NCBI GenBank assembly: GCA_031263295.1
Contig: JAISGC010000057.1
Location: forward strand, 1 to 35,994
Direction of reading: 5' to 3'
Source: Rickettsiales bacterium
Lineage (GTDB): Bacteria; Pseudomonadota; Alphaproteobacteria; Rs-D84
DNA: 35,994 nt
Shown: piece by piece, positions 1 through 7,887 of the stretch
Layout of the letters: every line of letters starts with the position of its first letter
Numbering within the stretch: the stretch's first letter is position 1
Made by a program: the position numbers and the translations under genes
Notes under the pieces: model-generated
Databases searched by the model: none
What the model was told of the DNA's origin: nothing
What the model saw: only the letters and a program-made list of their open reading frames with translations

Positions 1-4
1 AGCT

Positions 5-195
5 GGTGTTCCCCTCCTTTGGAGGGGTGGCATTTTGCGAAGACACGAAGTGTCGTAGCAAAATGACGGGGTGGTGTGTCCAACGGGCACAGCTCGTTAT
101 CGCCACCACCCCGCCGCCTTCGGCGGCACCCCTCCAAAGGAGGGGAACACCCGTTGGACGGCACGGCCAAGAGAAACAAAAACAGGGAGAAAACT
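5..195. repeat. GC-rich palindromic leader element, copy A
   Basis: A long imperfect palindrome. The outer arms are GTGTTCCCCTCC-type (about 5-31) and the inverse CCTCCAAAGGAGGGGAACAC (about 127-150). An inner hairpin has arms CATTTTGC / GCAAAATG around GACAC-GAA-GTGTC. A conserved tail ending in ACAGGGAGAAAA runs to the ATG of the gene at 196. The whole stretch, tail and ribosome binding site included, recurs almost unchanged at 31973-32165 in front of a paralogous gene. It may be a mobile palindromic repeat duplicated with the gene, or a structured 5' leader. No strong sigma70 promoter was seen inside it. Confidence 0.8.
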
Positions 196-735
196 ATGAA
201 AAAGTTCAATTATCAAAGTGCAAAGTTCAATGATGGCTTGCGGGAGCGCAGAGGCGCATTCGGCAAGCTATCATTGAACTTTGCAATTTGCACTTTGTTA
301 TTTTGCGGCGACGCAGTCGCCGCAAAGCTTTGCATGCGAAATCCGCCGAACGGCGGGAAGTTCACCAGAAACCCGACCGCGAATATCTGGGCCAACGGGC
401 CCGACTGCATGACCTGGTCGACCGGCGAAAACAGCGTTTCGGCCGAAACCGACCCGATGAAGCTCTGCCCGAATGTCAAAATGCACGGGGAATCGCGTTT
501 CATTTGGTTTTATAATGCAGCCGGGGAAAATCGGCCCGTCGCCGGAGAAAGCGCGAGCACCGAACCGGAGAAAGGCAGTTGCCTCTGCAAGATAAACTAT
601 CCTTTCCAAACGAAGTGGTTTCTGGTCGGACCGGACTATAATAGTTCCAATACCTGCAACCGGTGGTGCGGCAGCCTGTCGGTCCGTCCGAGCGACAGAA
701 ACTTTATAAAATATATCGGATTGGGGTTTGATTGA
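196..735 (+). CDS. Cys-rich secreted protein, IWANG family (copy 1)
   Basis: A 179-residue exported protein of unknown function. The ATG at 196 is chosen over the longer ORF because GGGAG lies 7 bases upstream and a signal peptide starts there: a basic n-region, the hydrophobic core LNFAICTLLF, and a likely cleavage after AVAA. The signal peptide is encoded almost wholly by the inverted repeat at 214-297. The mature part begins KLCMRN and carries NIWANGPDC, LC, a CLC pair and late CNRWC cysteines. This spacing is shared with the protein at 32166 (KMCRL, KIWANGIGC, CHC, CAAKC), so disulphides and a periplasmic or extracellular location are likely. No known domain was recognised. It is convergent with accC, with a GC-rich half palindrome between. 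Confidence 0.75.
   Translation: MKKFNYQSAKFNDGLRERRGAFGKLSLNFAICTLLFCGDAVAAKLCMRNPPNGGKFTRNPTANIWANGPDCMTWSTGENSVSAETDPMKLCPNVKMHGESRFIWFYNAAGENRPVAGESASTEPEKGSCLCKINYPFQTKWFLVGPDYNSSNTCNRWCGSLSVRPSDRNFIKYIGLGFD
214..297. repeat. Heptamer inverted repeat E1 (signal-peptide coding)
   Basis: The arms are CAAAGTGCAAAGTTCAATG plus ATGGCTTGC (214-241) and their inverse (263-297). The right arm reads as the units AAAGTGC AAATTGC AAAGTTC AATG; the left arm lacks exactly the middle unit, which indicates gain or loss of whole heptamers. The loop is GC-rich. The element lies in frame within the gene at 196 and encodes its signal peptide. The same arms occur at 20306-20396. Confidence 0.85.
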
Positions 736-828
736 GCGGCCGGCGCGCCGCAAAGATAGCGGAGCGCAGGCGAACATCCAATAATCCCGAAGACCAACGG
801 GGCGAAGTTAGACAGAGCCAGCGACAAG

Positions 829-877
829 CACCACCCCGCCGCCCTTCGGGCGGCACCCCTCCAAAGGAGGGGAACAC
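829..877. repeat. Half copy of the palindromic leader element
   Basis: CACCACCCCGCC, a GCCCTTCGGGC hairpin and CCCCTCCAAAGGAGGGGAACAC match the right half of the elements at 5-195 and 31973-32165. It lies between the convergent gene at 196 and accC. The two hairpins may reduce read-through, but there is no T-run typical of an intrinsic terminator. The rest of the spacer (736-828) shows nothing recognisable. Confidence 0.7.
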
Positions 878-894
878 CACGCGTCACGCATCGC

Positions 895-2241
895 CTAGTT
901 TTTAAGGAAGTGTTCCAGCCAGTGGTTGTCGATTTTGTTCGACTGGACATCCGCGGCGTCGAGCAGGCGCAACTGCAATGGCGCAGTCGTTTTCACGCCT
1001 TCTATCATAAACTCGCCCAATGCGCGGCGCGCCCGGCGGATGGCCGACGCGCGGTCGTCCGCGTGCACAATGACCTTGGCAATCATAGAATCATAATAAG
1101 ACGGGATTTTGTATCCAGGATAGCAGGCCGAATCCACCCGGACGCCGTATCCGCCCGACGGGCAGTATTGCGTCAGCGTTCCCGGGTTCGGCATAAATGT
1201 GTCCGGATCCTCCGCGTTGATGCGGAACTCTATCGCGTGGCCCTTGGGTTTCAGGTCTTTTTGCGCGAACGACAGCTTTTCGCCCATCGCTATCCGTATC
1301 TGCTCGCGGACCAAATCGACGCCGTAGACCATTTCGGTCACGGGGTGCTCGACCTGCAATCTGGTGTTCATTTCAAGAAAATAGAACTTGCCCTTCTCGA
1401 ACATAAACTCCAATGTTCCGGCGTTCGTATAGCCGAGTTTTTTCATGGCGGCGCCGCAGACCTTTATCATTTCCGCGCGCTCGTCTTCCGTAATCGCGGC
1501 CGCGGGGCATTCCTCCATAACCTTTTGGTTTTTCCTTTGCAAGGAGCAGTCGCGCTCGCCCACAATCGCGACATTGCCCTTTTCGTCGCCAAGCACCTGG
1601 AACTCTATGTGCCGCGGATGCATCAGCAGCTTTTCCATATAAATAGTGTCGTCGCCGAAGCCGGACCGCGCCTCGGCCTTGACCAGCTGGAACGATTCCG
1701 CGAGGTCGGCCGCCGCAAAGACCGCGCGCATCCCCTTGCCGCCGCCGCCGGCCGCCGCCTTTAACATAACCGGATAGCCGATTTTCTCGGCCCATTTTTC
1801 AGCCGACGCCAAATCCGCGACCGCGCCGTCCGAACCCGGGACGACCGGCAGGCCGCATTCAATCGCCGTTTTCTTCGCCGCGACCTTGTCCCCCATGCGG
1901 GCGACCATATCGGAGGTCGGGCCAATCCATTTCAGGCCGTGCTGCTCGACCTTTTTAATAAAGTCCGCCCGCTCGGAAAGCAGGCCGTATCCGGGATGAA
2001 TCGCGTCGCAATCGGTCAAAAGCGCCGCCGACAATATCGCCGCCTCGTTCAAGTATGAGTCCCGGGCCGCCGCCGGGCCTATGCAGACGGACTCGTCGGC
2101 CAAGGCCGCGTGCCGTGCGTCCGCGTCGGCCGTCGAATAGACCGCGACCGATTGGATGCCCATATCGCGGCAGGCGCGGACTATGCGGAGCGCGATTTCC
2201 CCGCGGTTGGCGATCAATATCTTTTTGATTTTCTTTGGCAT
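895..2241 (-). CDS. accC: Acetyl-CoA carboxylase, biotin carboxylase subunit
   Basis: A 448-residue protein of normal family length. It carries out ATP-dependent carboxylation of biotin on AccB, the first half-reaction of malonyl-CoA formation for fatty acid synthesis, in the cytoplasm. The N-terminal biotin carboxylase domain starts KILIANRGEIA. The ATP-grasp domain shows the glycine-rich loop AAAGGGGKGMR, ERDCSLQRKNQK, and the catalytic/metal segment EMNTRLQVEHPVTEM. The C-terminal domain contains NAEDP. The ATG at 2241 has AGG 10 bases upstream. accB lies directly upstream on the same strand, as in most proteobacteria, but the two are separated by the inverted repeat E3. The pair is probably transcribed from the accB promoter. 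Confidence 0.97.
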   Translation of the reverse strand: MPKKIKKILIANRGEIALRIVRACRDMGIQSVAVYSTADADARHAALADESVCIGPAAARDSYLNEAAILSAALLTDCDAIHPGYGLLSERADFIKKVEQHGLKWIGPTSDMVARMGDKVAAKKTAIECGLPVVPGSDGAVADLASAEKWAEKIGYPVMLKAAAGGGGKGMRAVFAAADLAESFQLVKAEARSGFGDDTIYMEKLLMHPRHIEFQVLGDEKGNVAIVGERDCSLQRKNQKVMEECPAAAITEDERAEMIKVCGAAMKKLGYTNAGTLEFMFEKGKFYFLEMNTRLQVEHPVTEMVYGVDLVREQIRIAMGEKLSFAQKDLKPKGHAIEFRINAEDPDTFMPNPGTLTQYCPSGGYGVRVDSACYPGYKIPSYYDSMIAKVIVHADDRASAIRRARRALGEFMIEGVKTTAPLQLRLLDAADVQSNKIDNHWLEHFLKN

Positions 2242-2254
2242 TTTGGACCTTTTT

Positions 2255-2339
2255 AATGAATAAAGAATAATGAATAAAGAATAATATCAGTGTTTTAACG
2301 CGCCATATTTATTCTTTATTCATTGTTCTTTATTCATTT
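2255..2339. repeat. Heptamer inverted repeat E3
   Basis: The left arm AATGAATAAAGAATAATG and the right arm built from ATTCTTTATTCATTG units flank a short loop. The period is seven (AATAAAG, AATAATG). It fills the accB-accC gap, and its edge forms the TGA stop of accB. In RNA it would form a long AU-rich hairpin between the two genes. Confidence 0.85.
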
Positions 2340-2801
2340 TATAACCATAAGCGCGGTGCCGTATTCGACGGTTTCGCCGTCTTTGACCAGAATCTTGTCC
2401 ACGACGCCGTCCCGGTCCGCCTTTATCGGATTGTATGTTTTCATCGCCTCGACCAGGCACAAGGTGTCGCCCTTGGCGACTTTTCCGCCCGCCGTTACAA
2501 ACGGCTTGCTTTCCGGATCGGGCGCAAGGTAGACCACGCCGACCATGGGCGAGCAAACGCTGCCCGCGGGGGCCGCCGCATCGCACATTCCGCCGGAAAC
2601 GGCCGGATTTTCCGGCATCCGGGGCGCGGGCGCCGAAATGATGCCGGAACCAGTTGCCGCAGTTGCGACACAAATATTTTGTTTTGACAAGTGTATTTTA
2701 CGCGAAATGATGCCGAACAGGACCGATGTTTCGGTGGTGATTTCAGAAAGGCCCGCTTCGTCCATAATTTTGACCGCGGCCACTATTGATTTTTTTGACA
2801 T
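2334..2801 (-). CDS. accB: Biotin carboxyl carrier protein of acetyl-CoA carboxylase
   Basis: 155 residues. It carries the biotin that AccC carboxylates and that carboxyltransferase discharges onto acetyl-CoA. The C-terminal biotinyl domain contains the canonical biotinylation site EAMKT (lysine modified), preceded by CSPMVGVVYLAP and followed by a hydrophobic GTALMVIK end. The N-terminal helix MSKKSIVAAVKIMDEAGLSE is typical of BCCP, followed by an Ala/Pro-rich linker. The start at 2801 is chosen for AGGGAAC just upstream and for this N-terminus; the longer ORF start would translate repeat E4. It is first gene of the accBC pair, with a good sigma70 promoter at 2828-2855. Confidence 0.95.
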   Translation of the reverse strand: MSKKSIVAAVKIMDEAGLSEITTETSVLFGIISRKIHLSKQNICVATAATGSGIISAPAPRMPENPAVSGGMCDAAAPAGSVCSPMVGVVYLAPDPESKPFVTAGGKVAKGDTLCLVEAMKTYNPIKADRDGVVDKILVKDGETVEYGTALMVIK

Positions 2802-2827
2802 AAGTTCCCTTTTTAACTGCGGGACCG

Positions 2828-2855
2828 ATTGTAGCAGATTTTTGGGGTTAGTCAA
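2828..2855 (-). promoter_or_regulatory. Sigma70-type promoter of accBC
   Basis: On the minus strand TTGACT, 16 bases, TACAAT. The expected transcription start is about 20 bases upstream of the accB ATG. The -35 box abuts the repeat E4. Confidence 0.7.
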
Positions 2856-2858
2856 ATA

Positions 2859-2954
2859 GTTGGGGTTTGAGTTCGAGTTTGTGTGTAACATGCGTTGTCG
2901 ATTAAAGACAAACGCCATCGCAAGTTTCACTCAAACTCGAACTCAAACTCCAAC
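2859..2954. repeat. Inverted repeat E4 (hexamer arms)
   Basis: Arms GGGGTTTGAGTTCGAGTTT and AACTCGAACTCAAACTCC, with hexamer units AACTCA/AACTCG, around a loop of about 45 bases. It lies between the divergently read end of the DUF721 gene (stop at 2955) and the accB promoter. The same arm family recurs at 12612 and 27743. Confidence 0.85.
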
Positions 2955-3251
2955 TTACCTTACGACCACCTTCCCAATCGCCCCATACCCGAAGTATTTG
3001 TTGATTTTTTCGGCGATTTCCGGGGCGGAATACGAGATTTCCAGCCGCCGGGCCGGGTTTTTCGCCCGTATCGTCGCGGTTCGGTCCTTGACGCCGCGGG
3101 TTATTCTGACCAGTTCGGTATCCGGACCGACCAGCTCCGGCCAGCGCGCCGCAAGGTCGGCGTCGGACGCCTTGGCGCCGAGGCGGGACAAGAGCTTGTT
3201 TATCGCAGAGCCTATGAAAGCCGGGCGCGTGTCCCTTTTAATTGCCACCAT
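2955..3251 (-). CDS. DUF721 protein, DciA-like
   Basis: A 98-residue protein with the DUF721 pattern: RWPELVGPDTELVRITRGV in the first half, then RRLEISYSAPEIAEKINKYFGYGAIGKVVV. In other bacteria DUF721 proteins (DciA) load or regulate the replicative helicase DnaB; that role here is inference from the family. The start at 3251 (MVAIKRD) is chosen because GGAG lies 8 bases upstream; this start overlaps the end of queH by 14 bases, which suggests translational coupling. The stop codon lies directly at the edge of repeat E4. It is slightly shorter than typical alphaproteobacterial members. Confidence 0.75.
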   Translation of the reverse strand: MVAIKRDTRPAFIGSAINKLLSRLGAKASDADLAARWPELVGPDTELVRITRGVKDRTATIRAKNPARRLEISYSAPEIAEKINKYFGYGAIGKVVVR

Positions 3252-3765
3252 TGTATGTCTCCGAAAACTCGCAGCCGCAGTATTTTTGGCGGTAGCCGCC
3301 CGGTTCCGGCGCATAGCCGAAGTCCGCATCGATATATTCTATGTCCGAATCCGGGCCGAGGGCCGCGCGGGCCGCCCTGCGCACCTGGGCCGCGTCTTTA
3401 TGCGGGGAGACGCCGAAGACGCTGGCAATGCGTCCGCATCCGTTCGCGCGCGCCCAGTCCGCGCCGTATCGAAGCCGCATCGCGAAGCATTTTTCGCACC
3501 GCGCGCCGCGCTCGGGGTCTTTCTCGTGTCCGCGGACCGCCCGCAGCCAGGCCGCGTGGTCGTAACGGCTTGTCGCCCACCGGACTCCGAGCTTGTCGCA
3601 AAGCTTTATCTGCTCGTCCAGGCGCCGGTCGTATTCGGCGCGCGGGAAAATGTTCGGATTGTAAAACAGCACGCAGAAATCCGCGCCGTCCTTTTTGAGG
3701 CGCTTTACCGCCGCCGCAGAGCAGGGCGCGCAGCAGGACATCAAAAGGAGCTTGGAACTTTTCAT
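3238..3765 (-). CDS. queH: Epoxyqueuosine reductase QueH (DUF208)
   Basis: 175 residues. It reduces epoxyqueuosine to queuosine in tRNA, the last step of queuosine synthesis, and is the non-cobalamin alternative to QueG. Visible family features are the N-terminal MSCCAPCS cysteine cluster, FYNPNIFP with a following EY.RR segment, RCEKCFAMRL, and the C-terminal KYCGCEFSETY. The paired cysteines match those that bind the Fe-S cluster and metal site in characterised QueH. The start MKSSKLLL lies next to repeat E5. It overlaps the DUF721 gene downstream. Other queuosine genes are not in the window. Confidence 0.9.
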   Translation of the reverse strand: MKSSKLLLMSCCAPCSAAAVKRLKKDGADFCVLFYNPNIFPRAEYDRRLDEQIKLCDKLGVRWATSRYDHAAWLRAVRGHEKDPERGARCEKCFAMRLRYGADWARANGCGRIASVFGVSPHKDAAQVRRAARAALGPDSDIEYIDADFGYAPEPGGYRQKYCGCEFSETYNGGN

Positions 3766-3771
3766 ATATTT

Positions 3772-3860
3772 TAATGACTAATGACTAATAACTAATGTCT
3801 AATTACTAATAAAATGCCGCCGATTAGACACTAGTAATTAGTCATTAGTTATTAGTCATT
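3772..3860. repeat. Heptamer inverted repeat E5
   Basis: The left arm has TAATGAC TAATGAC TAATAAC TAATG units. The right arm is the near-perfect inverse, ending GTTATTAGTCATTA. The arms are about 39 bases and the loop is short and GC-richer. It lies between tRNA-Cys and queH, both read on the minus strand. It may act as a terminator for the tRNA or a stabilising hairpin. Confidence 0.85.
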
Positions 3861-3869
3861 AAAAACATT

Positions 3870-3943
3870 TGGAGGCCTGAGTCGGACTCGAACCGGCATA
3901 AACGGATTTGCAGTCCGGTGCATAACCCTTCTGCCATCAGGCC
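3870..3943 (-). tRNA. tRNA-Cys (GCA)
   Basis: On the minus strand the acceptor stem GGCCTGA pairs with TCAGGCC, followed by discriminator T and an encoded CCA. The anticodon loop is CTGCAAA, giving GCA. The T arm is CCGGTTCGAGTCCGG-like. It is 74 nt including CCA. U73 and GCA fit cysteine identity. It lies just downstream of nth with its own promoter overlapping the nth stop. Confidence 0.95.
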
Positions 3944-3955
3944 TCGGCGGGGCCA

Positions 3956-3984
3956 ATCATACAACGGCCGCCGCGTTTTTGCAA
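3956..3984 (-). promoter_or_regulatory. Promoter of tRNA-Cys
   Basis: On the minus strand TTGCAA, 17 bases, TATGAT. It overlaps the last codons of nth. The distance to the tRNA 5' end (12 bases) fits a short 5' extension. Confidence 0.6.
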
Positions 3985-4586
3985 GGGCATATCTTGGCGA
4001 CGGGACAATCGTCGCACTTTGGGCGCAGCGCCTTGCAGATATAGCGCCCGTGCATAACCATCAGGTGGTTCGCCAGATCGTGAAATCGCGGCGGGATGAT
4101 TTCGACCAGGCGGCGCTCGACCTTTTCGGGCGTGTTGTCCGCGGCGCCCGCCCAGCCGAAGCGGTGCGACAGGCGGAAAACATGCGTGTCTACGCCGATA
4201 TTCGGCGCGCCCCATAAAATGTTCGACACGACATTCGCGGTCTTGCGCCCTATGCCGGGCAATTTCACCAGTTCGTCGCGCTCATGGGGCAGGGCGCGGC
4301 CAAGCAGTTTTTCCGACAGCGCGATGATATTTTTCGCCTTGTTGTTAAAGAAAGAAATAGACTTGATAAAATCCTTTAATCCTTGCAAACCAAGGGTCAG
4401 AAACTTTTCGGGCGTATCGGCCGCGGCGAATAATGCGGGCGTGCAGGTGTTCACATGCTTGTCCGTCGCCTGGGCCGAAAGAATAACCGCAATCGCGAGC
4501 GTGAACTCGTTGGTGTAGTAAAGTTCGGTCCGCGCGTCAGAGCCGAACTTTTTCTTCATTGCGTTGAAATATTTTGTCGGATTCAT
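3957..4586 (-). CDS. nth: Endonuclease III
   Basis: A 209-residue base excision repair glycosylase/AP lyase acting on oxidised pyrimidines. The helix-hairpin-helix LPGIGRKTANVV contains the catalytic lysine; the catalytic aspartate is in VDTHVFR. The C-terminal 4Fe-4S ligands follow C-x6-C-x2-C-x5-C (CKALRPKCDDCPVAKIC). The start at 4586 (MNPTKYF) matches the family N-terminus; the 13 extra codons of the ORF would translate the GC-rich repeat at 4591. It is downstream of ileS on the same strand, separated only by that repeat. Confidence 0.96.
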   Translation of the reverse strand: MNPTKYFNAMKKKFGSDARTELYYTNEFTLAIAVILSAQATDKHVNTCTPALFAAADTPEKFLTLGLQGLKDFIKSISFFNNKAKNIIALSEKLLGRALPHERDELVKLPGIGRKTANVVSNILWGAPNIGVDTHVFRLSHRFGWAGAADNTPEKVERRLVEIIPPRFHDLANHLMVMHGRYICKALRPKCDDCPVAKICPCKNAAAVV

Positions 4587-4590
4587 TTTT

Positions 4591-4660
4591 CCACTACCCC
4601 GTCTGCTCGCTCCGCTCGCAGCCACCCCTTCGCCAGCGAAGGGGAATTGCGCTCTGGAAT
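4591..4660. repeat. 70-bp GC-rich repeat, copy 1 (stop-to-start spacer)
   Basis: It begins CCACTACCCCGT, contains a small CGCTCCGCTCG hairpin and the stem CCCCTTCGC-CAGC-GAAGGGG, and ends AATTGCGCTCTGGAAT. It exactly fills the gap between the ileS stop codon (4661) and four bases before the nth ATG. A second copy at 32999-33071 occupies the equivalent position between a lipoprotein stop and the tsaE start. Confidence 0.85.
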
Positions 4661-7600
4661 CTATATTTTTGTTATTCCAATTTCAAGCTTGTGGCCCTCG
4701 ATTTCCACACTAAACTGCGACGCGGGTTCGTAGGCTATCTCCGTCGCCAAGGCGTCCGCCGCGACCCGTGCTTCGTGAGCGCGGATCGCATCGACAATCG
4801 GCGCATCGCCAGAAACCGACAACTTTATCCTGTCCGAGACATCGAGATCCGCGGTTTTCCGCGAATCTTGGATAAAGCGCAACGCGTCGTTGGCGAGACC
4901 CTCGGCCGCCAATTCCGGCGTTATTTCGGTGTCCAAAACCACGACCGCCGTATTGTCTGGCAAGGCCGCGCCCGCTATGCCGTCCCGAACCCGAAGGCGG
5001 GTTTCGTATTCTTCGGGCAACAGGCCGAAGGCCGCCGGGTCGAAGTCTGGCCTTTTCGACGCGGCGATTATTTCTTTAAGTTTGCCGCCCAGCCGCGCGC
5101 CGATTTTCGGCGTCAAAAGGTAGACGAACTTTTCGGCGACCGCATCGGCATTCTCGCTGTGCCGGATTTCTTTTACATTCAGTTCGGAGGCGATTATCGA
5201 ATCAAACGCCGCATCAGCCGAGCCCGCGATTTCCAAGGACCGGAGCGGAAGCCGATTGCGCAGTCCGTGCTTTTCGCGCAGCTGTTTTCCAAGCGCTATG
5301 ACCGCGCGCGCGCGGTCCATTTTGTCTTCAAGCCCTCTGTCCTGCGGAAGCTTCGACACATCCGGCCAGTCTTCGAGATGCACGGACTCGCGGCCGGTCA
5401 AGGCCCTGAATATAAAATCCGCCGCCATCGGGAGATAGGGCGCCAAGGCCCTGCAAAGCGTCGTCAGAATCGTCCACAAGGTATCGAACGCGGCCGCATC
5501 CTTGCCGTCCCAGAATCTCGCGCGCGAGCGGCGGACATACCAGTTGTTGAGGATTTCCATAAAGTCTGCAAAAAGCGGTGCCGCGTCGTTTATCCGGTTC
5601 GCGTCCAAAAGCGCGGCCGCGCGCCCGACAAGGGTGCGCAGCTTCGACAGGATATAGCGGTCGAGAATATCGCCGCCATCCGCGGTTTGTTTGGCCTTGA
5701 CCGATTCCGCGTTGGCGTAAAGCGTGAAGAAATAAAACGCGTTCCAAAGCGGCGTCAGAACCTGGCCCGCGGCCTTGGATATATCCGCGCCGTCTTTCGA
5801 TATGGAAAGGTTGCCGCCGGATAAAATCGGCGAACTCATCAGGAACCAGCGCAGGCTGTCCGAGCCGAGGGTTTCGATAATTTCCATCGGGTCTGGGTAA
5901 TTCCTCTTGGATTTCGATAATTTCTTGCCCTCGGAATCCACGACCACTCCGTGGCAGACCGCCGACTTGAACGGAACATTGTCGAAAAGCGCGGTCGACA
6001 ATATCATCATATTATAGAACCAGCCGCGCGTTTGGGCTATGTATTCGACGATAAAATCCGACGGGAAATGATTGTCGAACCAGTCTTTGTTCTCGAACGG
6101 ATAATGCGCCGCCGCAAAGGGCATCGCGCCGCTCTCGAACCAGCAGTCCAGGACCTCCGGTATGCGGCGCATCGTCGATTTTCCGGTCGGATCGTCGGGA
6201 TTCGGACGCGTGAGGGCGTCTATCGCGGGCCGGTGAAAATCGGTAATTTCGACGCCGAAATCCCGCTCCAATTCCGCAACCGAGCCGTAGACATCGACGC
6301 GCGGATAGTTTGCATCGTCGGATTTCCAGACCGGTATCGGCGCGCCCCAAAAGCGCGACCGCGAAATCGCCCAGGGCCGCGCGCCTTCAAGCCATTTGCC
6401 CATTTGCCCGTCGCGGATGTGGCCCGGAATCCAGTCTATCTTTTGATTCAATTCGACCATTCGTCCTCGGATTTTCGGAACATCCACATACCAGCTGTTC
6501 AGCGGCATATTGATAAGCGGAACGCCCGTGCGCCAGCAATGCGGATACATATGCCTGTAAAGTTCCTTCTTTATCAAAACCCCGGCTTTTTTAAGATCTT
6601 CCACAATCGGAGCGATTGCGTCGAACACAAGCATTCCCGCGTATGGCCCGACCTGTTTCGTAAAGCGGCCCTTGCCGTCGACCGGCGCGCGCCAACTGAT
6701 TCCCCACTTGTCCATAACCGCAAGGTCTTCCTCGCCGAACGGCGCAATATGCACGATGCCCGTTCCGTCCTCGGTCGTTATGTAATCGGCCGAGACGACC
6801 CTGAACGCGCCCGGAGTATCCGGGAAGAAAGGAAACAGAGGCCGGTAAGTTTTTCCGACCAGTTCAGACCCCTTTATATTGCGGACGAATGCAGCATTCG
6901 CAAGCTGCTGCTTATATCGTTCGCGAGCCGCATCGCCGATTATATAAAGGCGGCCGTCCTCCTCCATAACCGCGTATTCTATGTCTTGCCCCACGCAAAG
7001 CGCGAAGTTCGACACCAATGTCCAGGGCGTGGTCGTCCAGGCCAGGATGCTCGCGGGCTTGCCGTCGATTTTATCGTCCAGCGCGAATGCGATTGTGACG
7101 GCCGTGTCGTCGCGCTCGCGATAGCAGTCGTCCTGGCGCGTTTCGGAATTGGATACTGTCGATTCCGCCCCGTATGAATACCATATCGAATAGGTTCCCT
7201 CGTAAATAAGGCCCTTGTCGTAAAGCTGCTTGAAGGCCCAAATCACGCTTTCGGTGTATTTCGCGTCCATCGTGCTGTAAGTCTTATCGAACTCTATCCA
7301 GCGCCCCATTCGCGTCAATATCTTCTCCCATTCCGAAACATACATTTGGACCCGGGTCCGGCAGACGGCGTTAAAGTCCTTTATGCCGAACTTTTCGATT
7401 TCGTTCTTGCCCGATATTTTAAGGTATTTCTCGGCGTCCAATTCCGCGGGCAGGCCGTGGCAGTCCCAGCCGATATTGCGCGGGACAAGCTTGCCGCGCA
7501 TAGTCTCGTATCGCGGTTTCAAGTCTTTTACATACGATGTCAAAATATGGCCGTAGTGCGGCAGTCCGTTTCCGAACGCGGGTCCGTCGTAGAAGACATA

Positions 7601-7729
7601 TTCCGGCGCGCCCGAGCGTCGTTCCAACGATTTCTTGAAGATGTTTTCTGTCTCCCAGAACGCCAGCATTTCGCGCTCCAACTTCGGAAAGTCCGGCTTT
7701 GCGGGGACATCTGGATAATATTTTGCCAT
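4661..7729 (-). CDS. ileS: Isoleucyl-tRNA synthetase, eukaryote-like class
   Basis: A 1022-residue cytoplasmic enzyme charging tRNA-Ile. The HIGH-type signature is in GNGLPHYGHILTSYVKDL, and the KMSKS-type loop is KKLSKSKRNYPDP. That loop sequence, the N-terminus (YYPDVPAKPDFPKLEREMLAFW) and the length above 1000 residues match the second IleRS class (eukaryotic and some bacterial, often mupirocin-tolerant) rather than the usual proteobacterial class. The editing domain contains TTPWTLVSNFAL. No C-terminal zinc-binding cysteine cluster is visible, as expected for this class. The start at 7729 (MAKYYPD) is chosen by homology; the ribosome binding site is weak. It is followed by the 70-bp repeat and nth. 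Confidence 0.96.
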   Translation of the reverse strand: MAKYYPDVPAKPDFPKLEREMLAFWETENIFKKSLERRSGAPEYVFYDGPAFGNGLPHYGHILTSYVKDLKPRYETMRGKLVPRNIGWDCHGLPAELDAEKYLKISGKNEIEKFGIKDFNAVCRTRVQMYVSEWEKILTRMGRWIEFDKTYSTMDAKYTESVIWAFKQLYDKGLIYEGTYSIWYSYGAESTVSNSETRQDDCYRERDDTAVTIAFALDDKIDGKPASILAWTTTPWTLVSNFALCVGQDIEYAVMEEDGRLYIIGDAARERYKQQLANAAFVRNIKGSELVGKTYRPLFPFFPDTPGAFRVVSADYITTEDGTGIVHIAPFGEEDLAVMDKWGISWRAPVDGKGRFTKQVGPYAGMLVFDAIAPIVEDLKKAGVLIKKELYRHMYPHCWRTGVPLINMPLNSWYVDVPKIRGRMVELNQKIDWIPGHIRDGQMGKWLEGARPWAISRSRFWGAPIPVWKSDDANYPRVDVYGSVAELERDFGVEITDFHRPAIDALTRPNPDDPTGKSTMRRIPEVLDCWFESGAMPFAAAHYPFENKDWFDNHFPSDFIVEYIAQTRGWFYNMMILSTALFDNVPFKSAVCHGVVVDSEGKKLSKSKRNYPDPMEIIETLGSDSLRWFLMSSPILSGGNLSISKDGADISKAAGQVLTPLWNAFYFFTLYANAESVKAKQTADGGDILDRYILSKLRTLVGRAAALLDANRINDAAPLFADFMEILNNWYVRRSRARFWDGKDAAAFDTLWTILTTLCRALAPYLPMAADFIFRALTGRESVHLEDWPDVSKLPQDRGLEDKMDRARAVIALGKQLREKHGLRNRLPLRSLEIAGSADAAFDSIIASELNVKEIRHSENADAVAEKFVYLLTPKIGARLGGKLKEIIAASKRPDFDPAAFGLLPEEYETRLRVRDGIAGAALPDNTAVVVLDTEITPELAAEGLANDALRFIQDSRKTADLDVSDRIKLSVSGDAPIVDAIRAHEARVAADALATEIAYEPASQFSVEIEGHKLEIGITKI

Positions 7730-7887
7730 AATTTTCTGCCTTTTATAAAAAACGGGCGCCCATGCGCCCCGGACCACGCCAAAGCGCCGCGCCGTTTATT
7801 CGATAATGATTATCTCTTTGTTAAACATGCGCCGATTATAGAACAACTTTTGATGGATTTCCAGTTTTTTTATTATAGAATTATCGG

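Noticed and set aside
2860-3774. 304-codon plus-strand ORF and the 267-codon ORF at 2895
   Set aside because: Antisense to queH and the DUF721 gene, both of which carry family motifs.
2255-3860. Possible CRISPR arrays
   Set aside because: The repeat units are 6-8 bases with no spacers and the arrays are inverted; there are no cas genes.
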